22,399 nt of DNA, from contig CAKQBG010000033.1 of assembly GCA_934216145.1 (NCBI GenBank), positions 1 to 22,399 on the forward strand, written 5' to 3'. This DNA comes from an uncultured Anaeroplasma sp. Its GTDB lineage: Bacteria > Bacillota_I > Bacilli_A > Acholeplasmatales > Anaeroplasmataceae. Positions 1 to 7,483 of this stretch are shown here, one piece after another. How positions within the stretch are numbered: position 1 is the first letter of the stretch; each line of letters begins with the position of its first letter. The notes beneath the pieces were generated by a model. It had not been told where the DNA came from. It ran no database searches and saw only the letters and a program-made list of their open reading frames with translations. The translations under genes and the position numbers were made by a program.

Positions 1-78
1 TTTTTTCATTTTATTTAATACTGTAAATACCATAACTGGTGTTCTAAAGGGCATACCGTTCCATTTTTAACGCTTACG

Positions 79-2493
79 CTTGAATTAAAAAATGTAAGTA
101 AAATATATCAAACGAAGGAAGAAAAAGTATTTGCGTTAAATCATATTAATTTATCATTTAAAGACAATGGGCTTGTATTTATTCTAGGACAGTCTGGTTC
201 TGGTAAAACAACTATGTTAAATGTCTTGGGTGGTATAGATTCTATGACCGAAGGCGAGGTACTTTATGATGGTAATTCTCTTTCTTCCTTATCGCTTGAG
301 GAGTATAGAAGAGATATTATAAGCTTTGTATTCCAAGAATATAATCTATTACCTAAGCTTAATGTTTACGAAAACTTAGCTTTGGTAATATCTTCAAAAG
401 AAAAAGAAGAAAAAGATAAGCTTGTAAAGGATATTCTTTCTAAAATTGGTCTTGAAGGCTATGAAAATAGAAGGTTAAATGAGCTATCCGGCGGGCAAAA
501 ACAAAGAATTGCAATCGGAAGAGCACTAGCTAAAAATAGTAAAATATTACTTTGCGATGAGCCCACAGGGAATCTAGATTCTAATACAAGTAAAGATATT
601 ATTGAGCTATTAAAGGTAATTTCTAAAGAAAAATTAGTTATTGTTGTATCTCATAATGAGGAATTGGCTAATAGCTTTGCAGATCGTATTGTACATATAA
701 AAGATGGAAAAGTGGACAATGATGAAGAAATTCATGATTTAACAGATAATTCGAATCAAGAAATAAAAAAGAATACAATGAGCTTTAAAACTATATTAAA
801 TTATGGATTAAATAATTTATCTAGTCATAAGTTTAAAACTGTTATTTCCGCTATTTTACTTGTTTTATCCTTCATTTCTATTGGTTGTATGGCAATATGC
901 TTAACCTATAGCTCTGAATCTATAAATTATAAATTAAGTAAAGAAGATAAATTTGAATATGTCGTAATTAATTCGGGATCCCAGGATTTCCCTACGGCTA
1001 CATATTTTGGGCATGAATTAAATGATATTAATTCTATTATTGATTCTAAAGTAAAATGTGATGGATATGATATTAATGGTATTATTTATTATGTGATTGA
1101 GGGCAATGAAGATATTTTTCATTCCTTTGATTTCTATTTTAAGGAGCCACTAAAGGACAATGCTTGTTATATAACAGATTATTATTTATATTTTGTATTG
1201 GGTAAAGACACTGATTATAAAATAAATAATTATTCTGATTTATTAGATTTAAAGAATACAGAAGTATATTATAAGGATATTTTTCAATATACTATTGCAG
1301 GTATTATAAAAACAGATTATTTAGATTATTATAATAGCGATTTAAGTCAAAAAACTATTGAGGAATTTCCTATTGGTCTTAGAGACTCTGTGACATTATC
1401 GGATAGAGTTCATTATGAATACAAAGTTTTATATGGTAATAAAACAACATTTAACTCATTAGAATTGGGCGAAAATTATTTATGTTATTCTAATTCTGAT
1501 TTAACAACTATTTCCTGTGACATGAAGGATGAAACAAAAGAATTAAATTATATTAGTATTAATTTTAATGAATCTGCATCGAATTATAAATTCTTCACAA
1601 ATGAAGGTTATTTTGCATCTATATTTGAAGAATCTGATACAATAAAAAAAGTAACCTTAGCGAATGATGAAATTGTGCTTGGACCAGAATTCTATGAAAT
1701 GCTTTTCAATGTAAAAATAGATTGGTTCGATTTATATTGTGAATATTATACTGCTATATATAATTCTAATCCTCTTGTCAATGCTATACCGCATTTAGGA
1801 GAAACCATATCCTTCACTATAAAGGATAACCATAGAATAATTGAGATAAAAAATGTTAAAATTGTTGGTGTAGAAGTACAATTTGGTGCTAACAATGAAT
1901 ACTTTTATGCGAATAGAAATATTCAAGGATTAGAAAATATTAATGTTTGTAAAAAAATTGTAAGCAAGGTAGATTGGCAAAATATAGGCAATAAATACAA
2001 TACAGTTGTTTCCTTAAGAAAGGATAATATGCTTTTAAGTGGAGCAAGATTTGACGTAGCTTATGATTATGAGCCATTTATTACCTATATGCTATATTTT
2101 TTCATTGGACTTGCGGTTATCTTTGCATTAATTACAATTATATCTATTATTAATCTAGTTATTCAAAGAATTAATGATAATAAAAAGGAAATTGGTATAT
2201 TATATGCTTCTGGATGCAGAAGGAAGGAAATAGTCTTAATGTATATGATTCCTATTATATTCATTGCATTAATAACCCTATCTATTGCAGTTATTGTAAT
2301 TATTGCGGTTTGTATTGTTACAAATAATCTTCTAATGAAGGAAGGAATAGGATATATAGCTTTATTTGCTATAAATTGGCAAACCATATTGCTTTTAGCT
2401 TTTACATTCTTATTTACTATATCTATGGGTGTTATTCCACTATATAATTATTTGAGAAAGAGCCCAATGGATATCATAAGAAATACATATTAA
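79..2493 (+). CDS. ABC transporter, fused ATP-binding/FtsX-type permease; start codon missing
   Basis: Single-chain ABC transporter of the MacB/FtsX type, probably exporting or sensing antimicrobial peptides, lipids or envelope material. ATPase homology begins at 79 (LELKNVSKIYQ), and Walker A GQSGSGKTT is encoded at 187-213, upstream of the first ATG at 214. Signature LSGGQKQR, Walker B ILLCDEPTGNLD and switch histidine VSHNEE follow. After the ATPase come one membrane segment (about 840-910), a large probable extracytoplasmic region, and three C-terminal membrane segments with the FtsX-like stretch KEIGILYASGCRRKEI between the first two. Between the in-frame stop at 16-18 and 214 there is no ATG, GTG or TTG. 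ACG at 76 sits exactly where ATG would be expected. The gene is therefore either 5'-damaged and silent, or starts unusually. Starting at 214 would remove Walker A and destroy ATP binding. Family assignment is firm; whether the gene is functional is doubtful. Confidence 0.8.
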   Translation, partial: LELKNVSKIYQTKEEKVFALNHINLSFKDNGLVFILGQSGSGKTTMLNVLGGIDSMTEGEVLYDGNSLSSLSLEEYRRDIISFVFQEYNLLPKLNVYENLALVISSKEKEEKDKLVKDILSKIGLEGYENRRLNELSGGQKQRIAIGRALAKNSKILLCDEPTGNLDSNTSKDIIELLKVISKEKLVIVVSHNEELANSFADRIVHIKDGKVDNDEEIHDLTDNSNQEIKKNTMSFKTILNYGLNNLSSHKFKTVISAILLVLSFISIGCMAICLTYSSESINYKLSKEDKFEYVVINSGSQDFPTATYFGHELNDINSIIDSKVKCDGYDINGIIYYVIEGNEDIFHSFDFYFKEPLKDNACYITDYYLYFVLGKDTDYKINNYSDLLDLKNTEVYYKDIFQYTIAGIIKTDYLDYYNSDLSQKTIEEFPIGLRDSVTLSDRVHYEYKVLYGNKTTFNSLELGENYLCYSNSDLTTISCDMKDETKELNYISINFNESASNYKFFTNEGYFASIFEESDTIKKVTLANDEIVLGPEFYEMLFNVKIDWFDLYCEYYTAIYNSNPLVNAIPHLGETISFTIKDNHRIIEIKNVKIVGVEVQFGANNEYFYANRNIQGLENINVCKKIVSKVDWQNIGNKYNTVVSLRKDNMLLSGARFDVAYDYEPFITYMLYFFIGLAVIFALITIISIINLVIQRINDNKKEIGILYASGCRRKEIVLMYMIPIIFIALITLSIAVIVIIAVCIVTNNLLMKEGIGYIALFAINWQTILLLAFTFLFTISMGVIPLYNYLRKSPMDIIRNTY

Positions 2494-2501
2494 TTTGGGA
2501 A

Positions 2502-2531
2502 AAGTCGATTTGATTCAAATCGGCTTTTTTT
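2502..2531 (+). terminator. Rho-independent terminator after the ABC transporter gene
   Basis: A nine-pair stem (2503-2511 with 2517-2525, one G-U pair) with a five-base loop is followed directly by a run of seven T. It lies 10 bases after the ABC transporter stop codon. Confidence 0.88.
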
Positions 2532-2540
2532 CGGCTCTTT

Positions 2541-2577
2541 CCAAACTGAGGTAGTTTGGTAGGTAGGTAGCTACCTA
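2541..2577. repeat. Two adjacent inverted repeats
   Basis: CCAAACT (2541-2547) pairs with AGTTTGG (2553-2559) across a five-base loop. It is followed at once by a perfect 14-base palindrome, TAGGTAGCTACCTA (2564-2577), itself preceded by short GGTA repeats. It sits in a gene-free stretch between the first terminator and a pseudogene. It could be a protein-binding site, an attenuator-like structure or a remnant of a mobile end; I cannot tell which. Confidence 0.5.
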
Positions 2578-2671
2578 AGAATTTAAAGAACCTTTTTTTC
2601 TATATCATTTGAAAAAAAAGACATTATGCTTTAAAATTATATTAAAGAAAACTATTTTAAAAGAGGATATT

Positions 2672-2872
2672 ATGATTACAAAGGATTATTTACCAAATCA
2701 TACAGAAATTTAATTATATCAGGATGATACAATGCTAAGAATTAATACAGATACTTTCGTTTTAGGTGAATTCTTAAATATTTATAGAAATGATACTGCA
2801 TTAGATATGGGAACAAATCACGGTTTGAAGCTGTTAAAGTCACTTCTTATTTTTTATAGTGATAATAGATGA
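2672..2872 (+). pseudogene. TrmN6-like tRNA1(Val) adenine methyltransferase, N-terminal fragment
   Basis: An ATG preceded by AAGAGG opens a frame reading MITKDYLPNHTEI, then a TAA stop at 2711-2713, then LYQDDTMLRINTDTF, VLGEFLNIYRND and TALDMGTNHG before losing similarity and stopping at 2870-2872. The pattern 'tyrosine-glutamine-aspartate, short spacer, Thr-Asp-Thr-Phe, LDMGTN.G' matches the start of YfiC/TrmN6-type methyltransferases, where the last motif is the AdoMet-binding glycine loop. Full proteins are about 230-250 residues; here only about 65 codons remain, with an internal stop and the catalytic NPPY-type region gone. It is a decayed relic and not expected to make protein. The family call rests on one short motif block, so other small class I methyltransferases remain possible. 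Confidence 0.6.
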
Positions 2873-2915
2873 TAAAGTCTATATAAATAAAATAGTTATT
2901 TTATACATTTTGTTA

Positions 2916-2944
2916 TTGAGAATTTTTCTTAATAGTTGTATAAT
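2916..2944 (+). promoter_or_regulatory. Promoter of the flavodiiron gene
   Basis: TTGAGA (2916-2921), a 17-base spacer and TATAAT (2939-2944) give a near-consensus vegetative promoter. Transcription would start about 2951, leaving a very short leader with AAGGAG at 2954-2959 ahead of ATG 2969. Confidence 0.75.
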
Positions 2945-2968
2945 TTAATTAATAAGGAGTTGATTTGA

Positions 2969-4111
2969 ATGATACCTAGTAATGATTATAAATATATAGG
3001 TTGTGATGATTTAGATTTAGATTTATTTGAAGGACAATATCCAATACCTAACGGTGTTTCATATAATTCCTATTTATTATTAGATGAAAGTGTTGTTGTA
3101 TTTGATACAGTTGATAAAAGGAAAAAGAATGAATGGTTTAATAATTTAAATAAAGAATTAAATAATCGTAATATTGATTATTTAATTGTATCTCATCTAG
3201 AGCCAGATCATTCCTCTTGTATATTAGATTTAGCTTTAAAATATCCTAATATGAAGCTTGTTATGACAGAAAAGGCTAAAGCTATGCTTAAGAATTTCTT
3301 TACAATTTCAAATGAAATTATAGTTGTTGGTGAAAATGACACTATTAAGACTGGTAAGCATACTATTAGCTTTATAATGGCACCAATGGTACATTGGCCA
3401 GAGGTAATGATGGAATATGATTCACTTGATGGATTATTATTCTCAGCTGATGGCTTTGGTAAGTTTGGAGCTTTATCAGCTAATGAGGAATGGGATGATG
3501 AAGCAAGAAGATATTATATTAATATAGTTGGTAAATATGGAAATCCTGTTAAACAGGTTTTAAAGAAAGCTAGTAATTTAGATATAAAGGCTATATTACC
3601 ATTACATGGGCCTATATTAAATTCTAATTTAGGTCATTATTTAAATTTATATGATATTTGGAGTAGTTATAAATATGAGGATGAAGGAGTATTAATTGCT
3701 TCTGCATCTATTCATGGAAATACCTATGATGTAGCATTAAAGCTTAAGGATATTTGCGATACTAATAACATAGAAGTTCATGTTATTGATTTAACAAGAG
3801 TAGATTTATCATATCCTGTAGCCTTAGCCTTTAAATATAAATATATGGTATTATTAGCACCAACCTATGATGGTTATATCTTTACTCCAATGGAGGATTT
3901 TCTACTAAGGCTTTCTCATAAGAACTATCAAAATAGATCTGTTGGCTTAATTGAAAATGGCTCATGGGCTCCTATGGCTAATAAACTAATGTCAGATCAA
4001 TTACTAAAAATGAAAAATATAAATATATTAGAACCTAAAATTACTATTAAAACAAAAATGACTGATTCTAATGTATTAGATCTAAAAAAGCTTATTGCTA
4101 ATTTTAAATAA
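2969..4111 (+). CDS. Flavodiiron protein (A-type flavoprotein, O2/NO reductase)
   Basis: A soluble enzyme that reduces O2 to water and/or NO to N2O with electrons passed through FMN, protecting anaerobes. The N-terminal metallo-beta-lactamase-like domain (about 1-235) carries the full di-iron ligand set: H76, E78, D80 and H81 in SHLEPDHS, H142 in MVHWPE, D161 in SADGFG and H213 in LPLHGP. A flavodoxin-like domain follows (about 240-380) with the FMN phosphate loop ASASIHGNTYD and later loops LAPTYDGYIF and ENGSWAP. At 380 residues it is slightly shorter than typical members (about 400) and has no fused rubredoxin or flavin reductase, so the electron donor must be encoded elsewhere. AAGGAG lies nine bases before the ATG. 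The gene is monocistronic, with its own promoter and terminator. O2 versus NO preference cannot be read from the sequence. Confidence 0.93.
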   Translation: MIPSNDYKYIGCDDLDLDLFEGQYPIPNGVSYNSYLLLDESVVVFDTVDKRKKNEWFNNLNKELNNRNIDYLIVSHLEPDHSSCILDLALKYPNMKLVMTEKAKAMLKNFFTISNEIIVVGENDTIKTGKHTISFIMAPMVHWPEVMMEYDSLDGLLFSADGFGKFGALSANEEWDDEARRYYINIVGKYGNPVKQVLKKASNLDIKAILPLHGPILNSNLGHYLNLYDIWSSYKYEDEGVLIASASIHGNTYDVALKLKDICDTNNIEVHVIDLTRVDLSYPVALAFKYKYMVLLAPTYDGYIFTPMEDFLLRLSHKNYQNRSVGLIENGSWAPMANKLMSDQLLKMKNINILEPKITIKTKMTDSNVLDLKKLIANFK

Positions 4112-4118
4112 TATTAAT

Positions 4119-4141
4119 AAAAAGGTCGTCTGACCTTTTTT
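4119..4141 (+). terminator. Terminator after the flavodiiron gene
   Basis: AAAAAGGTC (4119-4127) pairs with GACC plus the following T run (4132-4141) across the loop GTCT. It starts seven bases after the stop codon. Confidence 0.88.
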
Positions 4142-4182
4142 ATTTTGTGATACTTTTTCCTTTTAATATTTTTCTATTGGAC

Positions 4183-4188
4183 TATAAT
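4183..4188 (+). promoter_or_regulatory. Probable -10 element for the MATE gene
   Basis: TATAAT lies 19 bases before the ATG at 4208. No good -35 hexamer is present at the right distance, so this may be a weak or activator-dependent promoter. A GAGGTG ribosome site follows at 4196-4201. Confidence 0.45.
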
Positions 4189-4207
4189 ATTTTGCGAGGT
4201 GTAGGAA

Positions 4208-5605
4208 ATGGAATCAACTAAGGAATTAAAAGCAATAAAAAGAAGAGAAGCTATATTAAATGGTAATCTTTGGAAATCTATTTTAATTATAGGATTACCT
4301 ATTCTATTTTATAATTTATGTAATTATTTATATGGTATATATGATATGATGGTAGTTCAATCTGCTAATATAGGAGAGGCAGCTGATATAGTAGTACTAG
4401 ATCAAATCAAGAATATGATTTCAACTATCTCTAGCGCACTCGCTACTGGTGGTGGAATATTAGTTGCGAGAAAATATGGAGAAAGAGAAAATGCTGAGGC
4501 TAGAAAATGTGCTAATACTTTATTCACTATTAGTCTTGTTGTAGCGCTATTAACCTTGATTTTTATCCCTATAGGTGTTCCATTTTTGAAACTACTACAA
4601 ACAGACCAAACAACTATTGATAACGCAATGGGTTATTATTATGTTCAAATAATAATTTTAGTATTAACTACTATGAATAATACCTTTATAGCATTAGAAA
4701 AGGCTAAAGGAAATACTGGAAAGCTATTTATATTAAATATTGGAGTTATTATAATCAAAATATCATTAACTACATTATTCGCATTTGGACCATTTGAAAA
4801 TGTTACTGTTACTTGGCTAGCTTTAGCTACATTAATAGCTCAAGGCTTTCTATTCGTTTCTGGTATGATATTTTGTTTTATGAAGAATAATGTATTAAGA
4901 ATTACTCCAAAGCAATTTAACTTTAATAAAAGCTATACTCTAGCCATATTAAAGCTATCATTCCCAGTATTTATAGGTAGATTTCTATTTTCATTTGGTA
5001 AGGTATATGTTAATACTTTAGCAGTATCTGTATATGATAAAACAGTTGTTGGAGCATTAGGAATATCTAATACTATTGCAGGATTATTAAGTAATATGAT
5101 TAATTCCTTTGAGGATGCTTCATCAACAATCATTAGTCAAAATTATGGGGCTAGTAATGGAAAAAGAATAAAAAGCTGTTATTTTATAAATATGATTTAT
5201 ATTCTTATTATGTCTGTAATTGGAACAATAGTATTATTCCTATTAAAAGAACAAATAGCTTCATTCTTTTCTCCTAATGATTTAGATTATCAAGAGAAGA
5301 TAGTTAATATCTTTAAATGGGAATGTATGGATATTATATTTATGGGTTTAAATGGAGTAGGAATGGCAGTTTTTTATGGTTTTGGAAAAACTAAAATTAC
5401 AATGGCTTTATCAATGTCAACATTATTTGCCTTTAGAATTCCAGTTTTATTATTACTTATGTATGCAGTAAAAATGAATTATGAGGCTTGTGGAGTTGCG
5501 ATGTTTGCCTCAAACTTTTTATCAGGTACAATATGTCTTATATTATCATTAATATTTATTTTAAGAATGTCAAAAAATAAGAAATATCAAAATTTATTTC
5601 AATAA
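4208..5605 (+). CDS. MATE family efflux transporter
   Basis: A 465-residue polytopic membrane protein of the multidrug and toxic compound extrusion family, which exports cationic drugs, metabolites or toxins in exchange for Na+ or H+. Two pseudo-symmetric halves are visible. The first begins at SILIIGLPILFYNLCNYLYG with the ...YDMMVV stretch, then SSALATGGGILVARKYGE. The second begins at ILKLSFPVFIGRFLFSFGKV with ...SFEDASSTIISQNYGASNGKR. Both GGG.L.aR..G and S.iisQn.Ga.n are recurrent MATE signatures. About twelve hydrophobic segments can be counted. Length is normal. The gene stands alone between the flavodiiron terminator and the promoter of the Thg1-like gene. The substrate is not predictable. 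Confidence 0.92.
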   Translation: MESTKELKAIKRREAILNGNLWKSILIIGLPILFYNLCNYLYGIYDMMVVQSANIGEAADIVVLDQIKNMISTISSALATGGGILVARKYGERENAEARKCANTLFTISLVVALLTLIFIPIGVPFLKLLQTDQTTIDNAMGYYYVQIIILVLTTMNNTFIALEKAKGNTGKLFILNIGVIIIKISLTTLFAFGPFENVTVTWLALATLIAQGFLFVSGMIFCFMKNNVLRITPKQFNFNKSYTLAILKLSFPVFIGRFLFSFGKVYVNTLAVSVYDKTVVGALGISNTIAGLLSNMINSFEDASSTIISQNYGASNGKRIKSCYFINMIYILIMSVIGTIVLFLLKEQIASFFSPNDLDYQEKIVNIFKWECMDIIFMGLNGVGMAVFYGFGKTKITMALSMSTLFAFRIPVLLLLMYAVKMNYEACGVAMFASNFLSGTICLILSLIFILRMSKNKKYQNLFQ

Positions 5606-5677
5606 AATAAGCCATATCGACATAATTTAACAAAAAATCATAAAAATAAAAAAAATCTAACATAATAGCTTTTATTA

Positions 5678-5686
5678 TGGTATAAT
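5678..5686 (+). promoter_or_regulatory. Extended -10 promoter of the Thg1-like gene
   Basis: TGGTATAAT is an extended -10 element (TGn plus TATAAT). The -35 position is AT-rich with no recognisable hexamer, as is common when the extended element is present. The leader is about 20 bases. Confidence 0.65.
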
Positions 5687-5712
5687 GAAAATGTTTTGGA
5701 GTGATTTTATTT

Positions 5713-6477
5713 ATGATGTTTTATTCACATGCTATGGCAGAACAAATGAATAATGATATAAAAAAATATGAGGATAAGTATAATTTTGTATTAGATATTA
5801 ATAAAATTTGTGTTCTTAGATTTGATGGCGTTGGAATGACTAGGGCTTTTATGGCTAATTATGATAGTAAGCAGGCTTTCTTGCAAACTATGAAGGATAC
5901 TGTAGCTATTTTTATGAAAAGTGAAACTGATATTTATTTTGCTTATTCCTATAGTGATGAGATTTCTATTTTATTAGAAAAAAGTGCTTATACTAGATTT
6001 AAAGGAAGAGGAGAAAAGCTATTATCTATTTATTCTTCTAAAATAACTGCAGCCTTTTATTTAGCTGCAAGGAAAAATAAACTTGAGCTTTCTAATAGCT
6101 TAAGAGCCTTTGATGCTAGAATTATTGAATTGCCAGATAGTGATGCAGTATTGAAATATTTTATCGCTAGACAAGCATTTGCAATATCTAGTAATTTAGT
6201 ATATTTGAGAAATTCTAATTTAAATAATTATTCTTTAGATAATTCAAAAAAAATAATAGAGTTATTAAAGAATAAGGGGATAAATTATGAAAAGCTACCT
6301 GCATATGAGAAATTCGGCTTATTATATGTTAATAAGCAATATCAACGTTCATTTGAATTTTTAGCAAATCAGGGAAGATTAAAGAAATTGATTGATGAAA
6401 GAAAAAGCTATCAATTTATCTATGATCCTTCTAAAGTTAAAAGAAGATGGAATTATAATCAAAATAAGAAGTTTTAA
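5713..6477 (+). CDS. Thg1-like 3'-5' nucleotidyltransferase (tRNA(His) guanylyltransferase family)
   Basis: Thg1-family enzymes add nucleotides to the 5' end of RNA in the 3'-to-5' direction. Eukaryotic Thg1 adds G-1 to tRNA(His), while bacterial and archaeal Thg1-like proteins mainly repair 5'-truncated tRNAs. Numbering from ATG 5713 (254 residues), the three expected metal-binding carboxylates are present: D38 in LRFDGVGM, and D82 and E83 in YSYSDEIS. The downstream family pattern follows: K102-S105 (EKLLS), FDARIIELPD at 133-142, and FIARQAFAISSNLVYL at 150-165, corresponding to the Y..wRq.da..N block. GGAGTGAT at 5698-5705 supports ATG 5713 over the in-frame GTG at 5701, which would lie inside that ribosome site. 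The last 80 residues are basic and Asn-rich and could bind RNA. It stands alone between an extended -10 promoter and a terminator, and no tRNA or RNA ligase gene is adjacent. Family assignment is good; RNA substrate is unknown. Confidence 0.82.
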   Translation: MMFYSHAMAEQMNNDIKKYEDKYNFVLDINKICVLRFDGVGMTRAFMANYDSKQAFLQTMKDTVAIFMKSETDIYFAYSYSDEISILLEKSAYTRFKGRGEKLLSIYSSKITAAFYLAARKNKLELSNSLRAFDARIIELPDSDAVLKYFIARQAFAISSNLVYLRNSNLNNYSLDNSKKIIELLKNKGINYEKLPAYEKFGLLYVNKQYQRSFEFLANQGRLKKLIDERKSYQFIYDPSKVKRRWNYNQNKKF

Positions 6478-6480
6478 ATT

Positions 6481-6504
6481 ACATTCCTTTGGGAATGTTT
6501 TTTT
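6481..6504 (+). terminator. Terminator after the Thg1-like gene
   Basis: ACATTCC (6481-6487) pairs with GGAATGT (6492-6498) over a four-base loop and runs into seven T. It lies between convergent genes and is only modestly matched by an A run on the other side, so it mainly serves the plus strand. Confidence 0.85.
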
Positions 6505-6528
6505 CTTTGTTATAAATTGATTAATAGC

Positions 6529-7383
6529 TTATTTCTTTACATTCTTTAAATATGATATAAATATTTCATATTCCTTTTTTAGATGTTCTCCCTTTCTATC
6601 TATTACTCCAATATTAGTTTTAAGCTCATTACAGTTGATAATACTAGATTTTAAATTTAGATATCTAAATGAGAAATAAGCACTTTCTGGTACTACCGCG
6701 TAGCCTAAATTAGTATTAGCTAAAAGAATAGCTGTTTTGGCATCATCTACTAAGGCTTGAATATTTAGAGTAATATTATTTTCTTTAAATAATAATTCTA
6801 ATATATCTTTAAATCTTCTATAGATTATTAATGGCTTATTATCTAAATAGTTAATATCAATATTAGAAGCTATATTGTTTTTTGATAATAATATCATAGG
6901 CTCCTGATAGAAGAATTGAGTATGATATATAGAGGTATCAAAAGGAGTTCTAACTATTGCAAGATCAATACCTCTAGATTTTAATAGCTCCATTAGCTGG
7001 TAGGTATTAGCCTCACTTATATTTAATTTAATATCAGGATAATCCTTATGAAATTCTTCGATAGTATGATTATATAAAACGTTAGTAGATGAAGAAACTA
7101 TTCCTATTTTTAGTATTTTCTCTTCATTTTTTTGTAACTCTATTTCTCTAATAGTATCATCTCTCATTGATAAGATCATTAGAGCTTTTTCATATAAAAT
7201 TTTACCAGGTGGAAGAAGTGTTAATGTTTTTCCTCTTTCAAATAGCTTTGTGTTTAGCTCTTGTTCTAAATTCTTTACCATTCTTGATAATGGTGGTTGA
7301 GCAATATGTAATATAGTAGAAGCCTTTAATATTGAGCCTGCTTCAACTATAACCTTAAAATACTCTAATTCTTTTAATTCCAT
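6529..7383 (-). CDS. LysR family transcriptional regulator
   Basis: A DNA-binding regulator of 284 residues with the standard layout. The N-terminal winged helix-turn-helix covers about 1-60 (MELKELEYFKVIVEAGSI, then A..L.i.QPPLSRMVKNLE, then KLFERG), and a periplasmic-binding-protein-like effector domain covers about 88-284 (ILKIGIVSS, ELLKSRGIDLAIVR, LGYAVVPESA). I chose ATG 7383 because GGAGG (7389-7393 on the plus strand) lies five bases before it; a TTG 12 bases further out precedes that ribosome site and is not needed. It is transcribed away from the ABC exporter pair, with only 100 bases between the two starts. This is typical of a LysR regulator controlling its divergent neighbour and itself. 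The effector is unknown. Confidence 0.93.
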   Translation of the reverse strand: MELKELEYFKVIVEAGSILKASTILHIAQPPLSRMVKNLEQELNTKLFERGKTLTLLPPGKILYEKALMILSMRDDTIREIELQKNEEKILKIGIVSSSTNVLYNHTIEEFHKDYPDIKLNISEANTYQLMELLKSRGIDLAIVRTPFDTSIYHTQFFYQEPMILLSKNNIASNIDINYLDNKPLIIYRRFKDILELLFKENNITLNIQALVDDAKTAILLANTNLGYAVVPESAYFSFRYLNLKSSIINCNELKTNIGVIDRKGEHLKKEYEIFISYLKNVKK

Positions 7384-7425
7384 ATATACCTCCAAAGTAT
7401 AGATAATTGTATATTTTTATATATT

Positions 7426-7455
7426 TAGTATATACTAGAATATGTTATAATACAA
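7426..7455 (-). promoter_or_regulatory. LysR gene promoter with internal palindrome
   Basis: On the minus strand, TTGTAT (plus positions 7450-7455), a 17-base spacer and TATACT (plus 7427-7432) form a good promoter for the LysR gene. The -10 lies inside a perfect 12-base palindrome, TAGTATATACTA (7426-7437), a plausible autoregulatory operator. Its -35 overlaps the -10 of the divergent ABC promoter. Confidence 0.6.
7443..7451 (+). promoter_or_regulatory. Extended -10 promoter of the ABC exporter operon
   Basis: TGTTATAAT is an extended -10 (TGn plus TATAAT at 7446-7451). No -35 hexamer is visible. The expected -35 position is occupied by the palindrome TAGTATATACTA, which suggests activation or repression by a bound regulator, most simply the divergent LysR protein. 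Confidence 0.6.
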
Positions 7456-7462
7456 ACGTTTG
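7453..7462. promoter_or_regulatory. CAAACGTTTG palindrome at the ABC operon start site
   Basis: A perfect 10-base palindrome with a central CG, a dinucleotide that is rare in this sequence, placed where transcription of the ABC operon would start. LacI/GalR-family operators have this AACGTT-type core, so a second regulator besides LysR is possible. The function is inferred from position and symmetry only. Confidence 0.4.
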
Positions 7463-7483
7463 GTGAAAATTGGAGGTTTTTTT

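Noticed and set aside
2163..2387. Antisense small gene inside the ABC permease
   Set aside because: No ribosome site or family similarity, and it mirrors membrane-segment codons of the sense gene. The same applies to antisense frames at 4933-5133, 12594-12782 and 19075-19323.
214..2493. Start of the first ABC gene at ATG 214
   Set aside because: This would delete the Walker A motif and the first beta strands that are clearly encoded from 79 onward.
5701..5712. GTG start for the Thg1-like gene
   Set aside because: The GTG lies within the GGAGTGAT ribosome site, and no other ribosome site precedes it.
7460..7483. TTG start for ABC exporter subunit 1
   Set aside because: GGAGG at 7472-7476 lies between the TTG and ATG 7484 and clearly serves the ATG.
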